Counted from the first letter of the stretch, positions 55,401-64,000 are shown. The stretch is DNA of 64,000 bases from Nocardiopsis suaedae (GCF_027706745.1 NZ_JAQFWP010000010.1:62001-126000); one strand, 5' to 3'. Notes: a model not told the origin generated them from the sequence alone. Translations and numbers: made by a program.

Positions 55401-58400
55401 CCTACGAGGACGGCTCGCACTACCGGGCCGCCGTGCTGGACGCGAACCCCTACGGCTACTGGCGGTTCGATGAGGGGGAGGGCACGACTTCGGCCGACGA
55501 GATCCACGAAGCCCTGGGCGGTGAGCCGGCCCAGACCGCCGAGGGGGCCCTCGGAGCGGAGCACCCCCTCGCCGGGACGACGGGCGGCTCGCTCGACGCG
55601 GGTGTCGGGCACGCCTCGCTGCCCGATTCGCTCCTCCAACGGGTGGGCACGCGGATCACCGTCGAGACGTGGATCTCCACGACCGGGCACGGCACGGTGC
55701 TGGGGGCGATGGACGCCGAGGAGGACCCGGCCCAGCGGGCGCCTCTGCTGTATGTCGGAACCGACGGCAAACTGCGTGGAGGCTTCTGGAACTCCGGGGG
55801 CGCGGGCTCCTCCATCACCTCGTCGGAGGCGGTGAACGACGGTGGATGGCACCACGTGGCGCTGACCTCGGACGGCACCGTGCAGCGCCTGTACATCGAC
55901 GGTGAGGAGGTCGGCAGCCGCGAGGGCCAGGTCGATCACCGCGCGATGAAGTTCCTGTACGCGGGGCGGGGCGTCGCCGACTCCGGGTGGCCCGCCACCC
56001 GCGATACCAAGGGCGAGTTCCCTTTCGACGGCCGTATCGACGAGGTCGCCGTGTACCAGCGACCCCTGCACCCCGAGACCGTACGTATGCACGCGGAGTC
56101 GGGGCAGGACCCTGCCGACCGCCTCGTGTCCGCACTCTCGCCCGAGGAGCGGGTGCAGGACACCGTCTCCTATGACGAGTCCACCTCTCGCGTCGAGCGG
56201 CACGTGGACGCCGACGGCGGGGAATGGCTCTACGGCGACCGTGTGTACCGGGGCGACGTCGGCGCCGAGGAGCCGGAGGCCACGGCCGAGGTCACCGTTA
56301 CCGACCCCAGGGGCGGAACCACGGTGTCGACCTACGACGCCCTCGAAGGGCACCGGATCGTCCGTACGGAGGATCAGCTCGGCTATACGACCACCTACGC
56401 CTACGACGTCGGCGGGTTCCTGGCCGAGGTCACCGATCCGAACGGGGCTGTGACCGAGTTCTACAACGACGAGCGGGGCAACCGGCTCGGGCGCAAGACC
56501 TGCCGTGACACGGCGCGCGAGAACTGCTTCGCCGACTGGTTCCATTACTTCCACAACGCGGACGACCCGTTCGATCCGAGGAACGACCAGCTCACCAGCT
56601 ACCACGACCCGCGCTCGCAGGACTTCCTCGACGAGACGTACCGCACCTGGTGGGCCTACAACGAATACGGGGAGCAGCAGTCCGAGTCGGGTCCGCCCAC
56701 CGAGGACTTCCCGAGCGGGCGGGAGCGGCACTTCAGCTACACGCACGGCACCGAACCGGCCGTGGGCGGGGGAACGCTTCCGGCGGGCCTGCTCGCCTCG
56801 GAGACCGACCCCAACGGCGGTACGACCCGCTACTCCTACACCGCCGCCGGAGACCGGGCGGAGGTCGTCGAGCCCAACGGCCTGACGCGCACTTTCACCT
56901 ACGACGGCCTGGGACGCGTCCTGAGCGAGACCGTCTCGGACGGCCCCGAGGGCCAGTCGGCCACGACGTCCTACACCTACGACGACGCCGGGCGCGTGCT
57001 CACCGAGACAGCCCCGACCGTGGAGAACGAGGTCACCGGGGCGAGCCACACCGCGCGCACCACCTACACATACGACGCGGACGGCAACCGGCTCACCGCC
57101 GAAACGGCCGACCTCGGGGAGGGGGCCGGTACACGCGTCGAAACGTGGGAGTACGACGCCCACGGCAGGGAGAAGACGCATACCGGCCCCGAAGGCGCGG
57201 TGACCCATACGGGCTATGACGCGACCGGCGCGGTCGTCACCCGCATCGACGCTGAGGGAACGCAGTTCCAGACCGCCTACACCCTCCGCGGCGAGGTGGC
57301 GGAGGAGAAGATCATCGGGTGGACGGGACACCCGGACATGCCGATCGAGGCGACCACTCTGGTGCTGGAGTCGCGGGCCTACGACCCCGCAGGCCGTTTG
57401 GCGTCGGTGACCGACGCCGTCGGGCGCACCACCGCCTACGACTACTACGCCGACGGGCTCCTCGCCCGTGTGACGGCACAGGGCGCGGTGCTGAACGACG
57501 AGAGCGAGCCGCGCGACGTCGTCCGTGAGGAGTTCGAGTACGACGGCGCCGGGAACACCGTTGCCCACACCTCCGAAGGAGGGGAGAGGAGGACCGTCTC
57601 CACCTACGATGCGGCGTCCTTCCTCACCGAGGAGGTCCTCGATCCGGATGGTCTGGCCCGGACGACCTCCTACTCCTACGACGGCAACGGCAATGTGCTC
57701 TCGGAGACCCTGACCGCCGCCGGAACCGAGCGTGTCGAAGAGGTCCGGTACGCCTACGACGCCGGTGACCACCTGGTCTCCGAGACCGTGGAGAACGGCG
57801 ACCAGGACCTCGTCACCCGCTACACCGTCGACACGTTCGGACGCGTCGTGCGCGAAGTGGACCCGAGAGGGGCAGAGGAGGGTGCCTCGGCCGCCGACCA
57901 CGCCACGGACATGCGTTACGACGCCCGGGGCGACCTGGTCGAGGTCCGGGGACCCGAGGTGGACATCGAATCGGAAGGCGGCACCGCCGAACGCGGGCGC
58001 CCCACGACGCTCTACGGATACGACGCCTTCGGCGACCGTACGCACGAAGTGGACGCCGAGGGCGGCACGACCGTCACCGAATACGACAGGGCCGGCCGCG
58101 TCATCGCGCAGACCGCCCCCGAGTACACCGGCCCGGACGGAGCCGCGATCGCGCCGCGTGCGACCGTCGCCTACGACGACCTGGGAAGGAAGACCGAGCA
58201 GACCGACGCCCTGGGCGCCACCCGGAGCTACTCCTACGACCAGCTGGGCAACCTCGCGGTGGTGACCGACCCGCCCACCGAGGACGGGGCCGAGGCGGGG
58301 CGCTGGGTCATGCTCTCGATGCCGACCGGGGAGACGGCCGCGGTGTCCGACCCCTCGGGCGCCCTCACCGAGGCGACCTACGACGACCTCGGGCGCCAGG

Positions 58401-61400
58401 TGACCGAGACGCGGGTAGAGCGGCTGCCCCAGGCGGGGGCCTACACCACGGAGTACGCCTATGACGCGGGCGGCCGAGTGGTCTCGGTGACCGATCCCCT
58501 CGGCAATACCCGGACGTCGGAGTACAACGCCGCGGGTGAGCTCGTCGAGTCGACCGACGAGACCGGTGCCGTCACGCGGTTCGAGTACGACCTCGCGGGG
58601 CGTGCGGTCAAGGCCGAGACCCCGGAGGGCACCGTCCATACGTCGGCCTTCGACCTCGCCGGACGGATGACCGAGAACGCGACGGCGGGGACCGGTACCG
58701 ATGAGCGGACGAGCGTGTCCTTCGCCTACGACGCCGCCGGGAATGCGGTCGCGGAGACCGACGCGCTCGGTGAGACCGTCCGCAGGGCGTTCGACGCGGG
58801 CGGGCGCATGGTCGAGCTGGTCGAACCCGTGGCGGACGGCGAGACGATCACGACGTCGTTCGGCTACGACGCCATGGGCCACAGGACGCGCACCACGGAC
58901 GGGCGCGGCAACTCGGTGATCACCGGCTACAACGCCGTCGGCCTGGTGGAGTCGCTGACCGAGCCCGCGACCGAGGCGACTCCGGACGAGGCCGACCGGA
59001 CCTGGCGGACCTTCTACGACGCCGGGGGCAACCCCGTTCGGGAGGAGGCACCGGGCGGGGCCGTGCGCACGCGCGAGTTCGACGCCCTCGGACGGCTGGT
59101 GGCCGAGTCCGGTACAGGGGCCGAGGCGATGACCGCGAACAGGACCCTGGGGTACGACGCGGCAGGTCGCCTGAACCGGATCAGCACCGCGCTCGGTGAG
59201 GTCGAGGCGGTCTACGACGACCGGGGAAACCTGGCGCAGATCCTCGGGCCCGAGACCGACGGGACCGGTGAGCCGGTGCCGTCGGTGACCATGGCCTACG
59301 ACGCCGCCGGGCGCCTGGAGTCGCGGACCGACAAGGAGACGGGGACCGCCACGTTCGAGCGGGACGCCGGTGGGCGCGTGGTGAGCCAGTACGACCCGGT
59401 GACCCGTGCGACGGTGGCGACCTCCTATGACGACGCGGGGCGCCCGGTATCGGTCTCCACGGACGGCGGTGCCGCGCGCGAACTCACCTATGACGGGCTA
59501 GGCCGCCTGGCGAGCGACGCTGTAGCCGGCGGTCCCTCGGTGGCGTACACCTACGACGCCGCCGGGCGCACGGTCGGCCGGACGACCTCCGGGACGGTCG
59601 GTGCGGGCACGGAGTCCTTCTCCTACGACGGCGCGGGACGCCTGGCGTCGTGGACCGGCCCGTCGGGTGAGGTGACGGAGTACGAGTGGGACGCCTCCGG
59701 GAACCGTGTGCGTGCCGGGGACGTGGAGTTCGAGTACGACGAGCGCAACCGGCTGACCTCATCGAGTGCGGGGGACCGCTGGGAGTACACGCCGCGCGGG
59801 ACGCTGGCCGAGTCGGTGGTGTCCGGGGTGGCGCGGACGCCGCAGTTCGATGCCTTCGAGCGCATGACGAGCGCCGGGGACGGGAACGTGTCCTATGGCT
59901 ATGACGCCCTGGGGCGCGTGGTCTCACGCACGCAGGACGACGGGGTCCTCGCCGCTGAGCAGCGGTCGGAGTTCACCTATACGGGTTGGGAGAACGACCC
60001 GATCACCGTGACCGGTGCCGGAGGCGATGTGCTCTCGGCCTACGGCCGCGATGAGGACGGCGCCCTGCTGAGCATCGCCGACGGCGAGGGCGAGCCGGGG
60101 CTGGCCTTCGGTAACTCGCATTCCGACCTGGTCGCGGCGTTCACATCGGAGGGCGACGTGCTGGGGTCGGCGTCCTACGACCCGTTCGGTGAGGTGGTGG
60201 AGTCCCAGGGCCAGGGGGCGTCGGTCGGCTACCAGGGCGAGTGGACGGACCCGGCGACCGGGGACGTGAACATGCACGCCCGCTGGTACCAGCCGGGGAC
60301 CGGGAGGTTCGCCTCCAGGGACACGATGACCTTGAACCCCGACCCGTCGGTCCAGGCCAACCGCTACACGTACGGCAACGGGGATCCGGTGGCGAATACC
60401 GACCCCACAGGACACTGTGTGCTCTCGCTCCGCTGCTGGCGACCGGTGGTCCCGGGGCTCGGGGGCGGCGGCTACGGGGGAGGCGGGACGGTCAGTACCC
60501 CTGGCTGGCTCAGGAACGGTTGGTCGAATACCAAGCGGAACGCGGCGATCGGCTGGACGGCCGTCGGGGCGGGGGCGGCATGGGTGACCGGGAAGGTCAC
60601 GGGGTCGCGGAGTCGGGCACATACCAGATCGCGGGGCGGAACAAGGGCCAGGAGCGGCACTCGATCGGCGACGACGACTTTTGTGAACTGGCCGTCCGTC
60701 GGGGTGGGGGCAGCCACGGGGAGATTCTCCACCGGGACGCATTGGCGTCCTGCCGGGCGCGGCGGCTGGTACCCGAGGAAAGGCTGGAGCAGCGGCGGAG
60801 GCCGGGGCGGTGCCCCATCTCGCCCGGCTCCTCCGAAGGTCGATCCCCGCAAGGCGATTCTCGCGAAGATCCTCGATACGCCGCAGCCGCGCCCGGCCAT
60901 CAACAACCCGATCGGGCAAGAGGAGGTCGATGAATCGCGGCGGAAGGCAGAGAGGAGGACGAGTGTTGAGGAGGTCGACTTTGATGTCGACGACTACGAA
61001 ACGTTCGAGGATGCGGTAGTCGGCCTGGAAGATAAACTGGGTGGAATCAATATTGAAAGTGCTGATGAGGGCGTCCGGTGTGAAAGTCGGATTCAGTACA
61101 GTCCGATCAACGCTCGTGGCCAGCGCGGCGCGGCACTAGGTGCATTCTGCGGCAAAGAGGATTTGAACCCGAATCGCTTCGATCCAAAGGTCAAGCCGCC
61201 GGCCTTTCAGGCGGGCGATAATGCGAGTCACCTTATTGCCAGCCTCTTTTATGGGCAGGGTGTGCCAGAAAATATTATTTCGATGACAGGTAGGGCTAAC
61301 AAGTCGGGGATGAAGCGGATTGAAAGCAGGGTTGCGAGGCATCTCCAGGGTGACCATCGCGTCCTGTACCTTGTGACCCCGGTGTATGAGGGGGATGGTG

Positions 61401-61528
61401 CGCGACCATGGGGTGTGCATATGCAGGGAATTGCGGATAATGGCGATCGCTGGGATGCCTGTGTGATCAATGGTGGCTCTTTCGGTTATGTCGATGGTGA
61501 TGTCTGTCGCGAGAAGGTGGGTAGTTAG
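52415..61528 (+). CDS. Giant secreted Rhs/YD-repeat polymorphic toxin with nuclease tip
   Basis: A 3037-residue exported toxin. Order: signal peptide (~10-45); acidic linker; DNRLRE-type domain (~370-550) with NASQDTYVQSGYG and YLRFS; Ig-like segments; DUF6531-like VTRTFNSADPRQGGMFGSGW (~825); first YD repeats; a LamG domain (~1010-1220, YGYWRFDEG ... WHHVALTSDG); many YD repeats (~1230-2560); the Rhs core ending at DPTGHC (~2667). The variable tip (~2670-3037) ends in a domain with ASHLIASLFYGQGVPENIIS, SGMKRIESR and RPWGVHMQGIA, matching DNA/RNA nonspecific endonucleases; the usual GHL reads SHL. Composition becomes AT-richer from ~60940. GTG start has GGAGG. The immunity gene follows directly. 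Confidence 0.88.
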   Translation: MPLGDHPRRPLPARRLAAQTVVITAVLALLAPLALVPDAETVWMPRLSPVADADVTTPDQRMGSADGLPHTVDTGMTSAEGGGGGKVEPPEGALPREWPDVPEEASVEPPETGPRPMEEPEAPEVEGFDPDTSEEIPEERDEFSRTYRNADGTLATDFSLEPLHFENDKGDWEEIDPTLIPERTGVWSNRADANDVDFSETADGAPLARMETEDGRSVAFSAEGTGNARGEVSEDDPDTIVYEDALDGAGIELTALRGGAVKETIVLDEAPQAPEDAVWRFPLDLDGLDPRKADDGGIDLVDPESGDPEGHIPAGYMSDSDIDPRSGDGAESDDVHFELVEEGGSWTLEVTADFDWLTSGDRVYPVRVDPTAAWNYNASQDTYVQSGYGSSRYQDKDLKAGTYNGGSTKAASYLRFSSMVKELEHHKIYNAELYLFNHWSYSCTAKPVTVHEVTGSWDQKKIAGYPGPKYDSTPLGRKSFAHGWMPAGASSSSCPAAYEGIDLGSRGRDLVQDWVDGDKPNRGLTVRASTSDSYGWKKFGSRESWGAPYMTVVYSPYRADYAFAQNPPEADPAPTANRATYVDVKVTNRGKETWTPSNGYELSYALYGPDGERVYHEAPTTEMPENVTTGETVTVKAKVGPLPPGEWTVKFDMTHKAQSFAAWGVPRTAQLTLDIPDLPPQLVDYSPRDGATVATLRPEFTAVGRNNDAWPDDGLEFWFVFCDGAWPDWECTDSGWQEDTSWKLPDGLMEWGGRYSWTVWVRDGSQTTEGPWLSVGAEPDQPAVTSKLAAGGTAESEGGVDPLLGNFTRADTDAAVPTPGPPLTVTRTFNSADPRQGGMFGSGWSTRFDMRLLTDADGTGNAVVTYPDGRQYRFARNGDGSYTAPKGMFATLRVTDGGGWRLMDKQGDSYVFDADGALVEITDHRGRKQTLDHSGGRLSTVTGAGGRLLRFAWDDGHVSSVTAEGPDGTSAEWAYIYEGDRLTSVCDPEGGCTSYAYEDGSHYRAAVLDANPYGYWRFDEGEGTTSADEIHEALGGEPAQTAEGALGAEHPLAGTTGGSLDAGVGHASLPDSLLQRVGTRITVETWISTTGHGTVLGAMDAEEDPAQRAPLLYVGTDGKLRGGFWNSGGAGSSITSSEAVNDGGWHHVALTSDGTVQRLYIDGEEVGSREGQVDHRAMKFLYAGRGVADSGWPATRDTKGEFPFDGRIDEVAVYQRPLHPETVRMHAESGQDPADRLVSALSPEERVQDTVSYDESTSRVERHVDADGGEWLYGDRVYRGDVGAEEPEATAEVTVTDPRGGTTVSTYDALEGHRIVRTEDQLGYTTTYAYDVGGFLAEVTDPNGAVTEFYNDERGNRLGRKTCRDTARENCFADWFHYFHNADDPFDPRNDQLTSYHDPRSQDFLDETYRTWWAYNEYGEQQSESGPPTEDFPSGRERHFSYTHGTEPAVGGGTLPAGLLASETDPNGGTTRYSYTAAGDRAEVVEPNGLTRTFTYDGLGRVLSETVSDGPEGQSATTSYTYDDAGRVLTETAPTVENEVTGASHTARTTYTYDADGNRLTAETADLGEGAGTRVETWEYDAHGREKTHTGPEGAVTHTGYDATGAVVTRIDAEGTQFQTAYTLRGEVAEEKIIGWTGHPDMPIEATTLVLESRAYDPAGRLASVTDAVGRTTAYDYYADGLLARVTAQGAVLNDESEPRDVVREEFEYDGAGNTVAHTSEGGERRTVSTYDAASFLTEEVLDPDGLARTTSYSYDGNGNVLSETLTAAGTERVEEVRYAYDAGDHLVSETVENGDQDLVTRYTVDTFGRVVREVDPRGAEEGASAADHATDMRYDARGDLVEVRGPEVDIESEGGTAERGRPTTLYGYDAFGDRTHEVDAEGGTTVTEYDRAGRVIAQTAPEYTGPDGAAIAPRATVAYDDLGRKTEQTDALGATRSYSYDQLGNLAVVTDPPTEDGAEAGRWVMLSMPTGETAAVSDPSGALTEATYDDLGRQVTETRVERLPQAGAYTTEYAYDAGGRVVSVTDPLGNTRTSEYNAAGELVESTDETGAVTRFEYDLAGRAVKAETPEGTVHTSAFDLAGRMTENATAGTGTDERTSVSFAYDAAGNAVAETDALGETVRRAFDAGGRMVELVEPVADGETITTSFGYDAMGHRTRTTDGRGNSVITGYNAVGLVESLTEPATEATPDEADRTWRTFYDAGGNPVREEAPGGAVRTREFDALGRLVAESGTGAEAMTANRTLGYDAAGRLNRISTALGEVEAVYDDRGNLAQILGPETDGTGEPVPSVTMAYDAAGRLESRTDKETGTATFERDAGGRVVSQYDPVTRATVATSYDDAGRPVSVSTDGGAARELTYDGLGRLASDAVAGGPSVAYTYDAAGRTVGRTTSGTVGAGTESFSYDGAGRLASWTGPSGEVTEYEWDASGNRVRAGDVEFEYDERNRLTSSSAGDRWEYTPRGTLAESVVSGVARTPQFDAFERMTSAGDGNVSYGYDALGRVVSRTQDDGVLAAEQRSEFTYTGWENDPITVTGAGGDVLSAYGRDEDGALLSIADGEGEPGLAFGNSHSDLVAAFTSEGDVLGSASYDPFGEVVESQGQGASVGYQGEWTDPATGDVNMHARWYQPGTGRFASRDTMTLNPDPSVQANRYTYGNGDPVANTDPTGHCVLSLRCWRPVVPGLGGGGYGGGGTVSTPGWLRNGWSNTKRNAAIGWTAVGAGAAWVTGKVTGSRSRAHTRSRGGTRARSGTRSATTTFVNWPSVGVGAATGRFSTGTHWRPAGRGGWYPRKGWSSGGGRGGAPSRPAPPKVDPRKAILAKILDTPQPRPAINNPIGQEEVDESRRKAERRTSVEEVDFDVDDYETFEDAVVGLEDKLGGINIESADEGVRCESRIQYSPINARGQRGAALGAFCGKEDLNPNRFDPKVKPPAFQAGDNASHLIASLFYGQGVPENIISMTGRANKSGMKRIESRVARHLQGDHRVLYLVTPVYEGDGARPWGVHMQGIADNGDRWDACVINGGSFGYVDGDVCREKVGS

Positions 61529-62116
61529 ATGACTGGGCTTGCAGGGGTCGATGACCTGGTCGCTATTGTTGGATCATTGCCGGATGGACCCTGTGGCATC
61601 GATTGGGATGGAGATGAATCTGAACTCGGGATTACCCTTCCGAGAGATTACAAGGAGTTCATCGAGAGGAGTGGGGTGTCTCGAATCAATGGGATATCCG
61701 TTGCTGCGCCCGCCGGGGGAGATGGAATTTCTCGTTCCGTCTCCGCTGTGACGGAAGAGATCTCGCTGATCTATGAAGGGAATAGAGCGGAATTTCCGGA
61801 TGCTGTTCAAGGGGTTGTCGACGCGCAGGGTCTATTCGCTGGGTGTGGTGGGTTGATTCCGATCCCGTTTCACCCTGGGCGTCCCGGGCTCGTTGCGTGG
61901 GGAGAGGATCTGGGTGGAGCGAATATCTACTGGCTTACGGAGGGGGAGCCGTATGAATGGCCGGTGGTGGTCGACTATCGTGACGATATCTGGGAGCGTC
62001 ACGATATGTCCGCCTGTGAGTTCTTGGTAGAGGCGGTTACTGGTCGGCTCGATTCGAATATCATCAAGGGTGAGTATGTGGCGCAGCGCCCCGTTCTGGT
62101 CGAAAGATTCGGATGA
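61529..62116 (+). CDS. SUKH-type immunity protein
   Basis: A 195-residue cytoplasmic protein starting on the base after the Rhs stop. ESELGITLPRDYKEFIERSG is the SMI1/KNR4 (SUKH) signature, followed by FAGCGGLIPIPFHPG and LVAWGEDLGGANIYWL. SUKH proteins are common immunity partners of nuclease toxins. Its composition is clearly lower in GC than neighbours but like the toxin tip, so the two probably moved as one cassette. No ribosome site other than the toxin's last codons (GAGAAGGTGGG) is needed. Confidence 0.85.
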   Translation: MTGLAGVDDLVAIVGSLPDGPCGIDWDGDESELGITLPRDYKEFIERSGVSRINGISVAAPAGGDGISRSVSAVTEEISLIYEGNRAEFPDAVQGVVDAQGLFAGCGGLIPIPFHPGRPGLVAWGEDLGGANIYWLTEGEPYEWPVVVDYRDDIWERHDMSACEFLVEAVTGRLDSNIIKGEYVAQRPVLVERFG

Positions 62117-62188
62117 GGTCTGTTTTGGCGAGCGGTCCGCCGTCGGATGGGCGTCCGGGCGCTTGCGATGCAGGTTTGGGTGCTTGAA

Positions 62189-62842
62189 ATGAGGTTAAGG
62201 ACGGTAAAGCCCGTAGTCCTTGTGCTCGGGCTCGCTGTACTCCTTGCGGCCGTATCCGGCGCGGCGCGGTCCGAGGGGCCGTTCGACATCCCCGGGGCCG
62301 ACGACCTGAGTTGGCTCACCGAGGAGCCCGCCGCCTTTCCGCCCGACCCTCCGGGATGGCAGCGGCACACCGCGGCCGACATCTCCTATGCCGTGCCCGG
62401 TGACTGGGTTCCCGTCCCCGAGGGCGATCTCAAGGACGGCTACGCCGCCTCGTGGCACGCACCGGACGGCGGCACCGCCATCGGGGAACTGAGCGTGCTC
62501 GACTACCCGGACGCCGGGACCGACGCCTACCGCGCCCTCGTCGACGCCTCCTCGCTCCTGCGGAGCGAAAAGCTCGACCTTCCGCTCGCCGGGAACGAGG
62601 GCTGCTGGGAGTACGACTTCTTCGATTTCTACCTCAACGGTGCCTGCGACTTCCCTGCGGCCTACGTGGACCCGGAGAGCGGGAGGCGCATCCACGGCAT
62701 GACCGGTGTCTACTACGCCGTCCAGGTCGAGCGCGACTCCGCCCCTGTGATCGTGCGGGTCCTTCTCGTGGAGGACTCCGATTTCACGGTGCCGGATCTC
62801 CTGGACGCCGTTCGGCCTGCCTACGCCGGTCTGATCCGCTGA
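62189..62842 (+). CDS. Exported protein, paralogue 1 of a tandem family
   Basis: A 217-residue protein with an N-terminal hydrophobic segment (PVVLVLGLAVLLAAVSGA), so exported or anchored. The outer part shares GADDLSWLTEEP, SYAVPGDWVPVPEG, LKDGYAASWHAPDG and GELSVLDYP with the protein starting at 63648. The fold may be a PsbP/LpqN-like beta domain, by resemblance of the PGDW motif only. ATG 62189 begins a good N-terminus. Composition returns to high GC here. Confidence 0.65.
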   Translation: MRLRTVKPVVLVLGLAVLLAAVSGAARSEGPFDIPGADDLSWLTEEPAAFPPDPPGWQRHTAADISYAVPGDWVPVPEGDLKDGYAASWHAPDGGTAIGELSVLDYPDAGTDAYRALVDASSLLRSEKLDLPLAGNEGCWEYDFFDFYLNGACDFPAAYVDPESGRRIHGMTGVYYAVQVERDSAPVIVRVLLVEDSDFTVPDLLDAVRPAYAGLIR

Positions 62843-62881
62843 AACCCCGCCCCTTTCCCCTGAGCCTGTGAGACGTCCCCC

Positions 62882-63583
62882 ATGCGCATGTCCCCTTCGT
62901 CCGCCGTCCTCTCGCTGGTCGCCGTCTTCCTCGTCCTCTGCCTGGCCATCGGCCTGCTGTGGTGGTACGGAGGCACGCTGACCGGTACCGACGGTGCCGC
63001 CGACGGGAGCGCCGCCCTGAGTCCCGAGGACTTCGTGGACGCGGAGTCGATCGTCTGGCCGCCGGGGAAGCCGGATTCGGCGTCCGGAGAACCGGCGGAC
63101 GGGCTCCCTGAAGGATGGGCCTCGACCACGGAGGCCGGGTTGGACATCCCCGTGCCCGATGCGTGGGCGGGCGAGGAAGGGGGCGAAGAGGGCGGGGGAC
63201 CCGTTCTCGCCGAGACGGACGGCGGAGAGCTCCGGACCGGCCGTGTCCAGGTGCTCACCCACATGACCTCTTACCGCAGCCCCGCTGGAGCCGTCACGTC
63301 CGTGCGCAACCGGCTCGTCACGGCAGGAAGGGTCGCGGGCCACATGGAGGAGTGGGAGTATCCCGCCCCCGGAATCGACGCGGCGGCGCACGCGGAGATC
63401 ACGTTCGATCCCGACTCCTCGGAGGTGAAGGACGAGATCGGCGGACGTGTGCGCGGCTTCCTCTACGCCGTGGAGCCGGTCCCCGAGGGCGCCCCTGTGC
63501 TCATCTGGTGGGGGTGGCCCGAGGAGGGCTACCCGGACGACGCGGTGGACGTCATCACCGTCGGGGTCCGCCCCGCAGTGTGA
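62882..63583 (+). CDS. Exported protein, paralogue 2 of a tandem family
   Basis: A 233-residue protein with one N-terminal membrane segment (LVAVFLVLCLAIGLLWWYGG), then an acidic linker. LPEGWASTTEAGLDIPVPDAW corresponds to the PGDW region of its neighbours; the rest has matching strand patterns (GHMEEWEYPAPG, VRGFLYAVEPV). More diverged than paralogues 1 and 3. It starts at ATG 40 bases after paralogue 1. Function unknown. Confidence 0.6.
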   Translation: MRMSPSSAVLSLVAVFLVLCLAIGLLWWYGGTLTGTDGAADGSAALSPEDFVDAESIVWPPGKPDSASGEPADGLPEGWASTTEAGLDIPVPDAWAGEEGGEEGGGPVLAETDGGELRTGRVQVLTHMTSYRSPAGAVTSVRNRLVTAGRVAGHMEEWEYPAPGIDAAAHAEITFDPDSSEVKDEIGGRVRGFLYAVEPVPEGAPVLIWWGWPEEGYPDDAVDVITVGVRPAV

Positions 63584-63647
63584 CCCCTCGGCGTCGGCCC
63601 GGGGACCGGTAAGGCGGACGGAACGCAGAAGCGGACGGAATACGGAA

Positions 63648-64000
63648 ATGGAACGACGGTTCTCAGGGCCCGTCCTCGGTGTGGTGCTGGTCGGTGCCCT
63701 CCTGGTCGCGGTGTCGATCGTGGCGCGGTTCGGGGGCGCGCTCGGAATCCCCGGAGCGGACGATCTGACCTGGCTCGCCGAGGAGCCCGTGCACTATGGG
63801 GACGACCCCTCCGGATGGGAGCGCGAGGAGGCCGCCGGCGTCTCCTTCACCGTGCCCGGCGACTGGGACGCCGTCCCCGAGGGCGGCCTCAAGGACGGAT
63901 ACGCGGCCTCGTGGCACTCGCCGGACGGCGATCCCCTCGGGGAGCTGAGCGTCCTCGACTACCCGGGGGACGACACCGGCCCCTACCAGGCCCTCATCGA
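63648..64000 (+). CDS. Exported protein, paralogue 3, cut by window end
   Basis: At least 117 residues from ATG 63648, continuing past the window. It begins MERRFSGPVLGVVLVGALLV (membrane segment) and shares GADDLTWLAEEP, SFTVPGDWDAVPEG, LKDGYAASWHSPDG and GELSVLDYP with paralogue 1, with very high similarity in these stretches, so it is a recent duplicate. Confidence 0.65.
   Translation, partial: MERRFSGPVLGVVLVGALLVAVSIVARFGGALGIPGADDLTWLAEEPVHYGDDPSGWEREEAAGVSFTVPGDWDAVPEGGLKDGYAASWHSPDGDPLGELSVLDYPGDDTGPYQALI

Noticed and set aside
53663-58882. 1.7-kilo-residue minus-strand open frame opposite the Rhs gene
   Set aside because: It arises from the YD-repeat coding strand; no start signal or recognisable domain, and the plus-strand frame is clearly coding.
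1-64000. tRNA or rRNA genes
   Set aside because: No cloverleaf with TTC-arm consensus or rRNA-like stretch was noticed by eye; a tRNAscan run would settle it.

Overview
This window is from a high-GC actinobacterium. Codon use, GTG starts, gene content and the order gatB, GGDEF/EAL, ilvBNC, serA, leuB, ilvE, cimA all suggest a Nocardiopsis/Streptomonospora-like or Streptomyces-related organism. The genus is inferred, not proven. Left to right it holds a core metabolic block (1.8-16.6 kb), an accessory strip with repeats, regulators and gene remnants (16.6-26.1 kb), a compact thiopeptide biosynthetic cluster (26.2-38.3 kb), a mixed chromosomal stretch (38.3-52.1 kb), and a giant Rhs toxin with its immunity gene and tandem paralogues (52.4-64 kb).

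The core block makes branched-chain amino acids and serine: ilvB, ilvN, ilvC, serA, leuB, ilvE and cimA. It is layered with regulation. ilvB and cimA are each preceded by a short leader peptide rich in Leu/Ile/Val (ilvB) or Val/Ile (cimA), followed by alternative hairpins and a T-tract terminator, as in classical attenuation. The ilvB, leuB and cimA upstream regions share a palindrome (TCTC-N7-GAGA). Its distance to the leader GTG is identical for ilvB and cimA.

The most interesting locus is 27.7-37.9 kb. A 59-residue precursor has a leader of the GE2270/thiomuracin type (DLPMDVF ... VESLTAGHG ... GA) but a different core, SCCSLDQGSCCSCS. It is followed, with overlapping stops and starts, by the full set of thiopeptide enzymes in the thiomuracin order: Glu-tRNA-dependent dehydratase, glutamate eliminase, [4+2] pyridine synthase, SagB-type azoline dehydrogenase, RRE/ThiF-like partner and YcaO cyclodehydratase. 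A P450 and a two-component system lie upstream. A small uncharacterised protein, then a second two-component system, lie downstream. If Ser1 and Ser12 form the pyridine, the ring would have 32 members, the lactazole size, with a GE2270-like CCSCS end. I know of no described thiopeptide with this core, but no database search was possible.

The right end encodes a 3037-residue secreted Rhs/YD-repeat protein (DNRLRE, LamG, Rhs core) ending in a nonspecific-nuclease-type toxin tip. It abuts a SUKH-type immunity gene, and base composition drops sharply across the tip and immunity gene. Three tandem related membrane/secreted proteins follow, the last cut by the window end. Other genes include a TQXA-like surface protein lacking its expected thioester cysteine, a GGDEF-EAL signalling protein, MurNAc uptake and cleavage (murP, murQ), allantoicase, an M20 peptidase with its transporter, and remnants of tnpB and alkB genes. 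I saw no rRNA, tRNA or CRISPR array.
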